DNA of 64,000 bases, from contig CM068316.1 of the NCBI GenBank assembly GCA_034766995.1, positions 9,991,000 through 10,054,999 on the forward strand, written 5' to 3'. The translations under genes and the position numbers were made by a program. This document shows, piece by piece, positions 36,132 to 47,400 of the stretch (its first letter is position 1; each line of letters opens with the position of its first letter). The DNA comes from Acanthacorydalis orientalis. Lineage: Eukaryota; Arthropoda; Insecta; Megaloptera; Corydalidae. The notes beneath the pieces are model-generated. The model was given only the letters and a program-made list of their open reading frames with translations, searched no databases and was not told where the DNA came from.

Positions 36132-37066
36132 TTCATTTCTTTATATATTTGATTATAGGTTTTCTCAAAACATAATTTTGATACTGTGGCTAAAATCAAT
36201 TTCTCAAATGAATTTTTCTCTCATTCTCATAGATTTTGTCGCAATTTAGCGCAATATGGACGGTGGAATCTCATCAAAATACACATAAGCAACTTGCCTA
36301 GACATTATTTAGATTAATAGAATTTATTATTAACAAATAAAACAAATTAAATCTAAAAAAATATTATATATTGAAAACATGCTAAGAATATTAGATATTT
36401 TATTAAAAAAAATATTTTTAAAATATTTTCATCATTAAACAAATATCATTTTTTAATTCAATATTTTTGAATAATTCAAAATATTATTTGAATACTAATA
36501 CTTGAAATAAGCTCGAATAAATTATAGGCATAAATACAATTAAACACGAATGTAAAACCTGGTCTATAAATTGAAATTTGTTAAAAAAAACAATGTTGTG
36601 CAACAAGTGGCTGATTATATCGCCTTTTATTTAATAATGAGCATAAATCGGACAAGAATAGCTGAAGAGAAAACAATAAAATCACATTGGAAGCAAGTAC
36701 AGATAATTTAATCTATTCAAAAGACTAGTTTCGAAGGATAACTTTGTTCTGCAAGCATTATTAAACGATGGGTGTGTCATTTTTTTCTATACATTACATA
36801 CTTGTTGATATCAAAGGATAATTGTAATTAAAAGTTCGCTATTAAAACTTATCTGATGTAATTAAGAGTACAGTTTACGGGTATTTAATATAGCACGAAA
36901 CATATTTAGATCGAATAATATTTTTAATAAGTAATTTTATTTTTGTTTTAAGTTATAAAGTATATTTTTGTTTTTTATTAAGAATTACTTTACAATATAA
37001 TTTATTATTAGAATATGTATTATTATTTTAATTATCTTTGTGATAATTAAGATTAATTGAAAATAT
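35901..37066. other. AT-rich non-coding stretch
   Basis: Contains the TA arrays at 36053-36129 and otherwise no feature I can name. Confidence 0.5.
36053..36129. repeat. (TA)n microsatellite pair
   Basis: Two TA runs separated by ATGTATAAGAC; the second is bounded by AAGACAT and ATGTCTT, an inverted pair. Confidence 0.95.
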
Positions 37067-37680
37067 ACATGAGTTGTTTGATAAGTTTGGTAAATTCCTA
37101 AGGTGTGGTGGGCGTCGCCATTCAGTTGGTAACGTCACGGTTATCAAGTGTCACTTTTCAAACTATCGTAGGCGAAATTTCAGCCAGAAGCGACACGTTG
37201 TTCACATTCTACAGATGTTTGAAGCGAGCATTGTAGCAGTTGCCTCAAAAATGGAAAAAAACGAGAAGGCCTTTTTTCGTCGATTAGTAACAGTGGATGA
37301 AACATGGATTCACTATTACACACTTGAGTCAAAAGCAGCATCCAAAGCAGTGGACAACGACTGGTGAAAGTGCGTTGAAGATAGCAAAGACCGTTTTGTC
37401 GGGTGGGAAGTTGATGACCACTGTTTTTGGGAATTCACAAGGAATCATCCTGATCTACTACTTATTGAAGGGAAAAGCGACAACAGGAGGCTATTATGCA
37501 ACATTATTGGACCGTTTGAAACGGCTATGATTGGCGCACAAAAGTGTTCTTTCACCAAGATAACATACAGTCCTAAAAATCGATCGTCGCAATGGCAAAA
37601 TTGCACGTATTAGACTGAATTGTGATTCCTCATTCACCTTATTCTCCAGACTGGGCCCCGTGCAACTTCTTATAATAAAA
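37067..37680 (+). mobile_element. mariner, internally deleted and 3'-truncated (family M1)
   Basis: Begins TACATGAGTTGTTTGATAAG, a mutated M1 terminus, then the M1 leader. The first transposase codons (MEKNE at 37252-37266) run directly into AFFRRLVTVDETWIHYYT, the same joint as at 2843, so the N-terminal DNA-binding domain is absent. First catalytic Asp kept (VDETW). After a frameshift QWTTTGESALKIAKTVLSGGKLMTTVF and GIILIYYLLKGKATTGGYYATLLDRL follow. HQDNAP is broken (FHQDNIQS-like), and the copy stops near 37675 within the APCDFFLF region. Dead. Confidence 0.85.
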
Positions 37681-38062
37681 AAATCTTTTTTAAACAATTT
37701 ATTTTGTATATAACACTATTCCCTGCAAAAACAACATAAGTTTTTTATACATTAAGGTTTCATAGAGCAGTAACTATTAAGAAACTAACAAATGAAAGGC
37801 TTAAAAACATATTAATAAAGAAAATCTTTAAAAAAAATATTATTTTCATGTTACACAATTTTTATTGATTCCTGTAAAATTTAAATTCTGTGACTTTTTG
37901 AAATGACCGATTTAATTGTATTCTAGTATTGAATTGAACTAAAATACTAAATAAAATATAATATGACTTTTCTTAATCACTGCACCCCCTTTTAATACTT
38001 CCATGCGGAAGTCTAAACTGAATCATCTTATATATATATATATATATATATACATACATACA

Positions 38063-38102
<40 letters not shown>

Positions 38103-38663
38103 GATATTACAATACTGTAATAAAAAGTAATTTTATAAAATTTGATATGTTTTTCATGGAAAATAGAATTAAATTAAAATTAATGTCGATAGTAGTTTGT
38201 TTCTAGAGAGGTAAGCTTATGTGGATTAGTATGCGATATTTGTACAGACAGACGACTTCCTTTACGTTATCCATTTATCTACGAGCCATGCGATGCATAT
38301 AAACTAAACCGTGTGTACAGCTTGGCATTTAGCCATTCACTAAATAACGAATTGACTCCTTTTATTGATTTTTTGTCACCACAAAAAATCTTGCTGATTT
38401 GAAAATGTTTAGTACTAACGGAATAATATATTTATGAAATTATTATAATCTTATAGATATCAAAATTAATTTCGTTATGATGGAAAACGTATAATTATTT
38501 TATATACGAAATTATTACTCAGAAAGGAAAGCCTTGATTCAATCAGGAGATAGATAATTAAAGAATTACTATAATTAATGAATTATATTCATGTTCTTTT
38601 TTAAAGAAATAAGTTATTTTATTAGAAAGAAATTATTTTATTAGAATATTTTAATAAAATAAT
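37681..38663. other. AT-rich non-coding stretch
   Basis: Contains a TA/CATA array; otherwise nothing recognised. Confidence 0.5.
38029..38099. repeat. (TA)n microsatellite
   Basis: TA run, CATACATACAAACA interruption, then TA run. Confidence 0.95.
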
Positions 38664-38919
38664 TTTAAATAATTATTTTAAATTATTTTATTAGAATTTA
38701 TTTTTCTGACGTTGAAAAAATTGCTTATCTGAATCCAAAAGTTTCTACTTGAATACATTGGTTAACATTTTGCTACCCATCTGGTATATAGTCTTTTGTA
38801 GCCTAGTTTTTCTGTCACAATGCCACGAATCATTGAACGTGAAACTTTTGTAAATTCAATAGATAATTATAAAATTGCGAAATGACGATTTAAATAATTA
38901 TTTTAAATTATTTTATTAG
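38664..38919. repeat. 31-bp direct repeats flanking a mariner G fragment
   Basis: The 31 bases at 38664-38694 recur exactly at 38889-38919 (both begin TTTAAATAATTATTTTAAAT). They enclose a ~190-bp piece of mariner G. Mariner insertion duplicates only TA, so this arrangement is not a normal insertion footprint. Confidence 0.8.
38698..38888 (-). mobile_element. internal fragment of mariner G
   Basis: About 90 percent identical by eye to 35491-35680. Shared words include ATTTTGCTACCCATCTGGTA and CATTGAACGTGAAACTTTTG. It has no element ends. Confidence 0.8.
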
Positions 38920-39298
38920 TAAGAAATAATACTCTTTCAATCATATTATTATTAAACTAAATATTTAATAATCTGACATAGAATTAAATAAATTTGCATA
39001 AAAATTAGATTTTGTAAGAAAATATGTCACATTTTGTATTCAAAGAAAGTTTTCAATAGAATTTTAATAGAAAAAATTCGTTAACAAAACATATTAATTT
39101 TTAATGTCTAGTTTTAGTTATAAGTAAAATTTAACTCGTCAGTAAAAATGAGTTCTTTAGCAATACAAACATTTTTTTATAATTAATCAAATAAATAAAA
39201 AAAAAACGGTTAAATATTTTAAAAACGTTAAAGCAAATATATGTAATAGTCGAGTAATTCTTTATATTTCTAATTATTTTTTTCAATCTATAATATTT

Positions 39299-39816
39299 TA
39301 GGTGTACAAATTAATTCCGTCCTTTTTTTTACATAAAATGAATGTTGACGGATAAACCGAATATATTTCAATTCTCAAAATATCTTACATTATTTTGTAT
39401 GACTGCTTCATATGTCGGGTAACTGACGAAACCCTCGTCGGAAAAAGATGGCAGGTTCAGTCGATGAAGTCGTGATGCATTTTCGGACCTGATCCATTGT
39501 TTTGACATTTTTTTGCATGGTTTATACGTCACAACACATTCCACGAAATCGGAAAAAATTATTTCCCCGGATTCGATAGCATTTTTTTCAAATGGAATGG
39601 GAAAAATATGTAATGTCTAATATGATACTTTTCAGACGCCATTGTGTTCACTACTATTTTGCGAGGTTATACCAATTGTTTGGTCAAGATATACAGTGTT
39701 TTTACATGTTAATGTTGTCACTTCAAAATCCTAAAACGACGAGAAAATATTTTAATTTAAAAAAGAGTTACAATTGATTGAACTTAAAGCCACCGAATTA
39801 ATTTTCACAGCTAATA
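39299..39816 (+). mobile_element. unrecognised TIR element J, copy 1
   Basis: About 515 bp. The 5' end TTAGGTGTACAAATTAATTC and the 3' end GAATTAATTTTCACAGCTAA are imperfect inverse complements, and the right end is followed by TA. A second copy lies at 51082-52599. The 61-codon frame at 39592-39777 (HYYFARLYQLF, then LQNPKTTRKYFNLK) has a diverged counterpart in copy 2, but I do not recognise it as a protein. Probably a non-autonomous Tc1/mariner-superfamily element (TA target, TTAG ends); the parent is unknown. Confidence 0.65.
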
Positions 39817-40387
39817 TATCCTACATTTTGAAGAATTAAAATATTTTTAACCAGCTTTGGAATGTATATTATTTTAAGCCATTTGAAAATTTAATATTTT
39901 AATTAAAATCTCATCATTAAATAATTTTCATTTTTTTTTGTTTCATATATTAAATAATATACGAATGTAGTAATTATTGATACAATGTATTAAGAAAAAG
40001 AAATTATAGTAATAAAAATCTTGTTTTCTAAGAAAAAGAAAATTATTTGAAGAGTGTCAGTAGATTTTTTAATAAGTTATCATGAAGATATTTTCTTTAT
40101 CATTCTTTGCATATCAGCCTTTTCAATATATTTTTATTTCTTACGATTTTATATTTTTCATTCAGTTATCTTCTACTGCTCTTTTTATGTCATATTTTCG
40201 TCTTATGTAAGGTCTTTCTCTACCTGGAACTAATGACATTACCTATCGAAGCGCCTTAAAGCTCCAATAATCGACCATTTTTCTCTAATTGTTTTTTCTA
40301 ATTTAAGTTTCTATTCTAAAAATATTAGTTTATATCAATTTATTATTTAATTTACAATGTAACAATTATTCATCTATTCATGTATCT

Positions 40388-40405
40388 ATCTATATACATA
40401 TATAC

Positions 40406-40449
<44 letters not shown>
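40388..40449. repeat. (TA)n/(TATACA)n microsatellite
   Basis: TACATA-type units followed by a TA run. Confidence 0.95.
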
Positions 40450-40453
<4 letters not shown>

Positions 40454-40639
40454 GGAAATTATATTTTCTCATTCTCACATCAAACAAAGAGATTTGTTTT
40501 TTCATTTATTTGTAATATATGATTAAAAATGAATTGTTTAAATAATTGTTGACCATTTGTTCAATATACGAACACTGATGAAGTATTGAAAGTAAAATCT
40601 TCACCCACGAAAATTATAGTTTGACAATTTGGTGACCTG

Positions 40640-40870
40640 CATTAAAATGAATCTTCTTTAAACCAGACGAAACCATCGAATAAAGTGTTATGAAAATGTT
40701 CAACAAGATGATCGAAAAATTATGCAAGATTCAGATAACATTAATCAATAAATAGGATCATGCTCTTTCATAATAAAACAAGGGCTTAATCTTACAAATT
40801 TTGGCTCAGAAAACATCAGTTGCAGTATTTGAATCTTTTTCACTTATACTTTTCTATGTATCTATCAGCA
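40640..40870 (+). mobile_element. possible strongly eroded mariner fragment
   Basis: The translation gives FKPDETIE near 40656 and LFHNKTRA near 40770-40793, which could correspond to FLNPGETI and LLHDNARP of mariner transposases at roughly the right spacing. Everything between is broken. Weak call. Confidence 0.3.
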
Positions 40871-41395
40871 ACTGGTTATCTTTTCATTAAAAATATGTAC
40901 TACATCTTAACGAGGAAAATTTCAGAAATTAAACAGTAGTCAAACATTTTCAAGGAATTCATGCTTCTAGAAATTTTGATATTTATAAATACAGCAGTAT
41001 AAGTCCTCTTATATCTCTTTGGTAAAATATAATGGTCTGTTTGTATTAATTTGCTTATTAAAAAATTCTATGTAACAATTTTATAGTAATTTAAAGTTTC
41101 ACAATGATTCGTATTATATGAAACCATCTCTTTTCAAGTATTATTTTTCTTCAACTTTATATTTATCTAATAGTTTCTGATTACTTGCTAGTATTTACTT
41201 TTACTAAAAAAATCATTGAGAAATGGTTGATTACAAAAAAAAAAAAAAATAAAAAATTAATTACATATTTAACAATTTACATTAAGAAACAATTTACAAG
41301 AACAATTATTAAATTGAATTGGTCAATCGACATCTATTCCATACTGTTTGCGCATCAAACATCTGGCAACATGTGACAATTGGCATCGGTCGTTT

Positions 41396-41403
41396 TATAA
41401 AAG
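41396..41403 (+). promoter_or_regulatory. candidate TATA box
   Basis: TATAAAAG in a locally less AT-rich context, so it stands out more than the many AT words elsewhere. No initiator or downstream exon is recognised, so this is only a candidate. Confidence 0.15.
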
Positions 41404-41837
41404 GACGAGTGAACTGCGCTCTTTGTGCTGTGAACTGTATAAACTGTATGCATAATGTGGAAGAACTGTGAGCAGATGTTCACAACGCCATCGCGAACAC
41501 AACCTCACAAATATTGAATTCAAGTTACTAACATAAATAGTATCTTACAGGATTATATAACAAGTTTGAAAGAATTCACACACGATCGATCTTTGGAAAA
41601 TGTTACCGTATAGTCTTAAGTCTATACTGTTTTATAGTAAAAATGAATGTTTACAAAAACCTCGTATTGTTCTCAGGATAATTTCAGTGGTACATAATTA
41701 AAATAAACTTTTGATGAGGTCAGATAATATATAAACATATCAGTACTCTATTAAGTTAATTATAGTTTTCCAAGGTATTTCAATTATAAACTGAGTACAA
41801 TTATGAAACTAGAACACGAATTGTTTCGATAAACATG

Positions 41838-41838
<1 letters not shown>

Positions 41839-41891
<53 letters not shown>
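41839..41891. repeat. (TA)n microsatellite
   Basis: Uninterrupted TA run. Confidence 0.95.
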
Positions 41892-41894
<3 letters not shown>

Positions 41895-42189
41895 TAGCTG
41901 TAAAAAATAACTAGTTGTTTATCTAAAATTACCTTTGCACGAAATATGACACATCTTTCAAATAGACTGACACCTACGTTGAAAATATATTCCAATATTG
42001 AATGTATATCCCAGATATTTTTAGATCAACAGTCATTGTTCAAAAAGACTTACTGCCCCAAGCGACCTGTTTGTTCACGCTTTGAGACAGCGTTTACCTG
42101 GCTTTATAATCTAATAGAAAGGAATATTCATTGAATTACATTGGATTTTCTTCAGACAACGCCAATATATTGGCAACAAAATGTAAATA

Positions 42190-43433
42190 TTAGGTTGGTG
42201 CAAAAATAATTGCGGTTTTTATTATTTTAAGTTTGACGCCGATTTTTCTAGTAACCGTTATCTTTTGTTATCGTCTGTGATACATCATTGTAAACAGTGA
42301 AATTAACACTAATGACTTTAGTTTATATCTATTCTTTCGTATTGTTGGATATAATCTCTTAAATTAGTCATGGAAAAAAATAAATTCGCACGATTTTGTT
42401 ATACGAGTTTAAATTGGGACGTAAAGCGACAGAAATTACTCGAAATATCAAAACTGTTTTTAGAGAAGAGACAATTAGTGAACGAACAGCTTAATATTGC
42501 TTCCAAATTTTCGTAGTGAAAATAAAAGCCTTGATCATGAGGAGGGTCGTGGACGTCCTTCAGTTATAGACAATACTGATTTAAGAACCATTATTGAAGC
42601 GGACTCACGTAAAACAAGTCGAGAGATAGTAGAGGAAATCATCATTTAATAGTTGTTCGACATTTGTGTCTAATTGTAAAAACAAAAAGTTGGATAAATT
42701 GGTGCTGTATAAATTAAACGAACATCAAGCAATACGGCGATAGTTCTTTTGTGTAACAAAAATGATCCCTTTCTTCCTCATCATTGTATTATCATATGTG
42801 ATGATAAGTGGATTCTCTACAACAATCAGAAACGTTCATCGCAGTGGCTAGACCGAGGAGAAGCACCAAAACAGTATCCGAAGGTTCATGAAAAAAAGAA
42901 TATGGTCACAGTTTGGTGCTCTGCAAGTGGCATCATTCACTAAAACTTCCTAAATCATGATGAAACAATATCAGCAGAAAAATATTGTCAGGAAATTGAA
43001 AAAATGCATTACAAGTTGTATTGTTTACGGTCAGTATTAGTCAATCGAAGAGGACTAATTCTTCTTCATATCCTACCACACGTCTTACAAATGATTTTTT
43101 AAAAAAATAAATGAACTAGATTATGAAACCCTACCCTTACCCGCCTTATTATCCAGACCTGCTTCCGACAGATTATCATTTTTTTAAACTTTGAGTAATT
43201 TTCTACGAGAGAAGATTTTCAAAGAACAAGTACCATCTCAAAGCGCTTTTGATGAATTCGTTAATTCCATGACTACAGAATTTAATCTTGTAGGAATAAA
43301 CAAACTTTTTCCCGTTATGAGAAATGTGTGTAGGCCAATGGTCTCTATTTTGATTAATAAATATATTTTTAACTGATATATGTCTCTTTATACTCGACAG
43401 GTAAAAACCGCAATTATTTTTGCACCAACCTAA
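42190..43433 (+). mobile_element. near full-length cecropia-type mariner (Hsmar1-like), inactive
   Basis: 1244 bp with near-perfect inverted ends (TTAGGTTGGTGCAAAAATAA at the left, its complement at the right) and TA on both sides. The transposase pseudogene runs from ATG 42370 to a stop at 43376 (about 335 codons with gaps). Visible parts are MEKNK, LYEFKLGRKATEITRNIK after a frameshift, SERTA, LRTIIEADSRKTSREI, and CDDKWILYNNQKRSSQWLDR with the first catalytic Asp. VTVWCSASGIIH follows. LLHILPHVLQM stands where LHDNARPHV is expected, so the second Asp is lost. YPDLLPTDYHFFK keeps the third Asp. Multiple stops and frameshifts. Complete in length but dead; it is the reference for the copy at 19239. 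Confidence 0.93.
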
Positions 43434-43721
43434 TATATGAATTATATATTTTATTTTGTACATATATTAAAATTCACACTTTTCTCTATTGAATGGAATT
43501 TTCGTTTGATAAAGAACAACTGACACGTTCGAACGAAACAAATATTCTTGTATTGGAAAATTGAACGGAAAAAATGTTTGCACCCGTGTCGTCTTTCTAT
43601 CGGAAATTGAATATCTACGAAAAACAAAATCGTTTCAATTCTGACATTTGTCTGTATTATTGACAAATGTGTCAGTGTTTCTTGTTTTTTCGATAATTTT
43701 GTAAGGAAAAGTATTCGATTC

Positions 43722-43722
43722 A

Positions 43723-43799
<77 letters not shown>
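43722..43799. repeat. (TA)n microsatellite
   Basis: Three TA runs separated by CA steps. Confidence 0.95.
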
Positions 43800-43801
<2 letters not shown>

Positions 43802-43981
43802 TCAGAGTATTTTTTTTTTTATAAATTATAATAATATGATCTGATGTTTTTATTTCAATCAATTTTTAATTGAAATAATTAGAATTTAATGAAATATTCA
43901 TAAAATTATTTATTCCCTGCTTTTTCATTCCACTGTAAATTTTGTACGTTTTTTTTATCGGAATGAAGGATATAAAAATAG

Positions 43982-43984
<3 letters not shown>

Positions 43985-44019
<35 letters not shown>
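43985..44019. repeat. (TA)n microsatellite
   Basis: Uninterrupted TA run. Confidence 0.95.
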
Positions 44020-44020
<1 letters not shown>

Positions 44021-44703
44021 GTAAAATTAATTACTACATCGTTAGACTAAATCCTTATCCTTTCAAATTTACCGCACAATTGAATATTAGATACGAAATG
44101 ACCAAAGAGGACAAAACTGTCTAGACGTGTTCAAACTGGTTTACACAGTTTTAAACTTGTGTTCATTGCTTCAGTGCGGTTGACAAACCGCTTTTGTTCA
44201 AAACACAGACGTGGTTTATGTTTATTCTCCGTGGAGGCGAGTAAAGTGGTAAACATATTAATTCTGATAATACACGAGGTAGAAAATTAAAACGAAAATC
44301 GAGAATATGTACATAGAGAAGTACTGTCGGTTAATTTGATTCCAGTTAGTTTATACGGACAAATTTTTATACAAGGCTTCGATACAGTTTCGTATTTATC
44401 TTGAATATATCTGGCGGAATAAAATGGTTCGTGGAATAAATCTCGAATGTTCCAAGCATTAAATGATGTTTTAACTTTTATAATTCATGAGATGAGTAAT
44501 TTATGATTCGTGAAAACATCAAAAGTTATCCAAAATTATCACAAATTGATGTTAATAAAATGATGTTTTAATAATTAAATTTATTCTTTACATCAATGAA
44601 AACATAGAATGTTGTCCATAAACTTCTCTTTTTCATACAGTTGCTTAATTATCATAACAACAAAGAACAATATATAATTTAAATTTGGAATTTTTCATAA
44701 TAT

Positions 44704-44890
44704 TGCATTGGTAGAAAAATAATTGAGGTTTATGACTTTCAAATTCATGTACATTTTTCTCTTTTTTGATTTTCCTAGATGTTTCCAATGGTCCAGAACT
44801 GTTGGATAACTAACGCCTTATTTTTGTGCAAGCTCTTGAATTGTTACGGGTGATTCTGATACAACTAACGCCTTCAGTTGGTTGTTATAA
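44704..44890 (-). mobile_element. mariner family M2, truncated copy E
   Basis: Begins (plus strand) with CATTGGTAGAAAAATAATTG, the M2 3' terminus. It continues through the joint into the last third of the N-terminal coding region (minus-strand words near KALVVSES, then DHWKHLGKSKK-like) and stops near 44890. The 5' half is missing. Confidence 0.78.
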
Positions 44891-44981
44891 ATTAACTTAA
44901 TTGAATAAATAGTTAAATAGATAATAAAATCGTTGTTTCAAATATGAAAATAATAATTTGAAAAGTACTTCTTTAATTCGA

Positions 44982-44984
<3 letters not shown>

Positions 44985-45018
<34 letters not shown>
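44985..45018. repeat. (TA)n microsatellite
   Basis: Uninterrupted TA run. Confidence 0.95.
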
Positions 45019-45020
<2 letters not shown>

Positions 45021-45133
45021 TTGAACTCAGTTATTTCATTGTTATACAAAAATATATTTCTAAGGTAATATCAATGTCAATACAATGATTCTAAATTATG
45101 TAAGAAAGTAATATATGTATTAAATAATAAATA

Positions 45134-45695
45134 TTAGGTTGACAGAAAAATAATTCCGGATTATGACCTTCAAATTAATATAAATTTTAATTAGCTAGCT
45201 GTTTTAAGTGATAGAGAACTGTTGGATGATTAACGCCTTACTAATGTGCAAGCTCTCGAATTGTGTGTGGTTCTGATTCAACTAACGCCTTCAGTTGGTC
45301 GTTATGAACTGAAAAAGTGCGCCCGGTATCTTCTTCATCTTCAACAATTTCATCCCCAGCATAAAATTTTTAGAACCACCATTGCACCGTGAGTTCCTTA
45401 ACAGTACTCACACCAAAAGCATCGTTAACTTTACAAGCAGATTCTGCTGCTTTATCACCCATTTTGAATTCATATAAAAATTTATTTTATTTTCTTCTTT
45501 TTTATTTTTAATTTAAGAGCTTAATCTGAAGTAAAATTAATAATGAAACCAAAGCCGATTTTATCAAAATACAGACCAAAAAATGCACTTTAAAATGATA
45601 TTAACATAAATACGATGTAATGACAATTTTATTGAAAAAAAATAATATTAGAATTCAAAAAACAAAAACCACAATTTATTTTCCTACCAATCTAA
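45134..45695 (-). mobile_element. mariner deletion derivative, family M2 copy F
   Basis: 562 bp with ends TTAGGTTGACAGAAA and CTACCAATCTAA and TA on both sides. The minus strand carries the mariner N-terminal region with its start codon mutated and stops present, joined directly to the 3' end as in the other M2 copies. Its outer ends are the clearest of the family and define the unit length. Confidence 0.9.
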
Positions 45696-47233
45696 TAATT
45701 AATGATTTAGAAGTATGAAAAAAATAAACCATTTTCACTAACACTCGGAATAGTAATCACAATTTCTTGTTAATATAGTACTGAATTCATTTCGTGTTTG
45801 AAATTTAAAATCAGCATTGAAACAGATGCAGATATTAACTTGCTCAAATTATTTGGTTAATTTTAAATGTCTTTAAATTATTATATCCACTGAAATGGAC
45901 ACATTTTTATTTATTTTTGATTAAAAATTTTAACTTACAAAAATATATCAAATAAGTGTTCATTTTAATGTAAATTGATTTAAAGATTGTACAAATTATT
46001 AAAAAAATAAAATTTTAAAATGTTATTTTTATATATAAGATATAGGATTTAAAATGTTATATTTGAATTGTATAAAAAATACTACATAATTGAAAACAGA
46101 CCATAAATAAACAAATAATAATATAGAGCAACATGTCTGTAAGAAAAAATGAGTAAATAATAATCCAGAATATAAAGAAGATTTGCCAATAAATAAATAC
46201 TAGTCTAATCTGTTCAAATTATGTGGCTAAAATAGTGAATGTATAATTTAGTATATTTGTTAATTATTAAAGTAAATAATAACATACTAATTTAAAATCA
46301 AAGTTATCAAAAATATCTGATTGTGCTATCTCGTTTCTTTTAAATGATAAGAATTTTTTAATTTAAAAATTTCTACGCTGTGTTTTCACAAGCTAATTGT
46401 ACTATCAGATCGTTCTTCTTATCGATTGTATTATTTGTCTATAAATAAGTACATTACTATTATAATACTTCAGTTATTCAAAAATTGTCGACTATAATAC
46501 AATTTATATTATTAAAAGGGTTATTTTTTTTTAAAAAAGTAAACTTATAGAAGCAAAGAAATATAAAAAGAGAACAAATCCAAAATTATAGGTTGTAGTG
46601 GTGAATTGAGATGATATTTAAGTATATATTAACATAAAAACTACATGATATTTATTTTTTTAAATGCACATTTGTATTTTTAAACTATTTTTTATTAAAA
46701 TTAATTTCATTGAATTCAATTTATCTTCTCAATATTCTTTTTTTCCATGACGCAATAGAAATTAAAAAATCATTACTGTTACAACAGCAGCCACTGATAG
46801 GATTCGTCATTAATGACAAGCGTATCATGATGAAGGTTTGAGTATCATGTAGATGTTTTTTTAAAAACTATTTGTTCAGAATTTTGATGTAATATACTCT
46901 GTATGCTTCTAGAGTTTGTTGAAACAACACATTATGTTTTCTTTTTTTATTATGAAATTGTGTGTCTATAAAAATTAAAAACATTTGTATGTATTTTTTT
47001 TTCTGTATATAAATATTAAAATCAATACAAGTTATATATTTTTCAATAACTAAAAAAAATTATTTTTTCATTCAGTCCACAAAAAAAATTTTTGTTTTAA
47101 AAAATGTTCAATAAATGTTTATTGGTCATTTTTAATTGTTGCCTATACACTTTTGGATGGTTCATTTATTTATTTGAATTTACAAACAAAAAAAGTAAAT
47201 TTTAAGCTTCCATTTATTTAAAAAATATTTTAA

Positions 47234-47400
47234 TGATACTCACTGTTTTGAGGATGATGGAATCGCTATCGAAAAAATCAACAAACAAAAATATCAATAA
47301 TCATTTATTGAATATTTCTTACCCAAATAATTTTTATGATTTGTGAATTGAGTGAGAAATTTATTTGTGAAGCAGAATTTAATCACAGTAGCAAAAGTTG
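47234..47400 (+). repeat. dispersed repeat family R, copy 4
   Basis: CACTG then core TTTTGAGGATGATGG...CTATCGAAA (47246-47274), followed by ATCAATAATCATTTATTGAA, ATTTGTGAATTGAGTGAGAAA and TTGTGAAGCAGAATTTAATC near the right end. This copy shows the best stem (GATGG against CTATC) inside the core. Confidence 0.5.

Larger units (their letters stand above)
39817..42189. other. mostly AT-rich non-coding stretch
   Basis: Apart from the possible mariner remnant at 40640-40870 and the TA arrays, no gene is seen. Bases 41340-41660 and 41990-42180 are less AT-rich. GCCAATATATTGGC (42161-42174) is a perfect palindrome just before the mariner at 42190. Confidence 0.45.
43434..44703. other. AT-rich stretch with a possible regulatory block
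   Basis: Microsatellites are listed separately. Bases 43490-43700 and 44100-44480 are less AT-rich and CpG-containing without an open frame. CTGACATTTGTC and GACAAATGTGTCAG near 43640-43675 form a small hairpin. No gene found. Confidence 0.4.
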
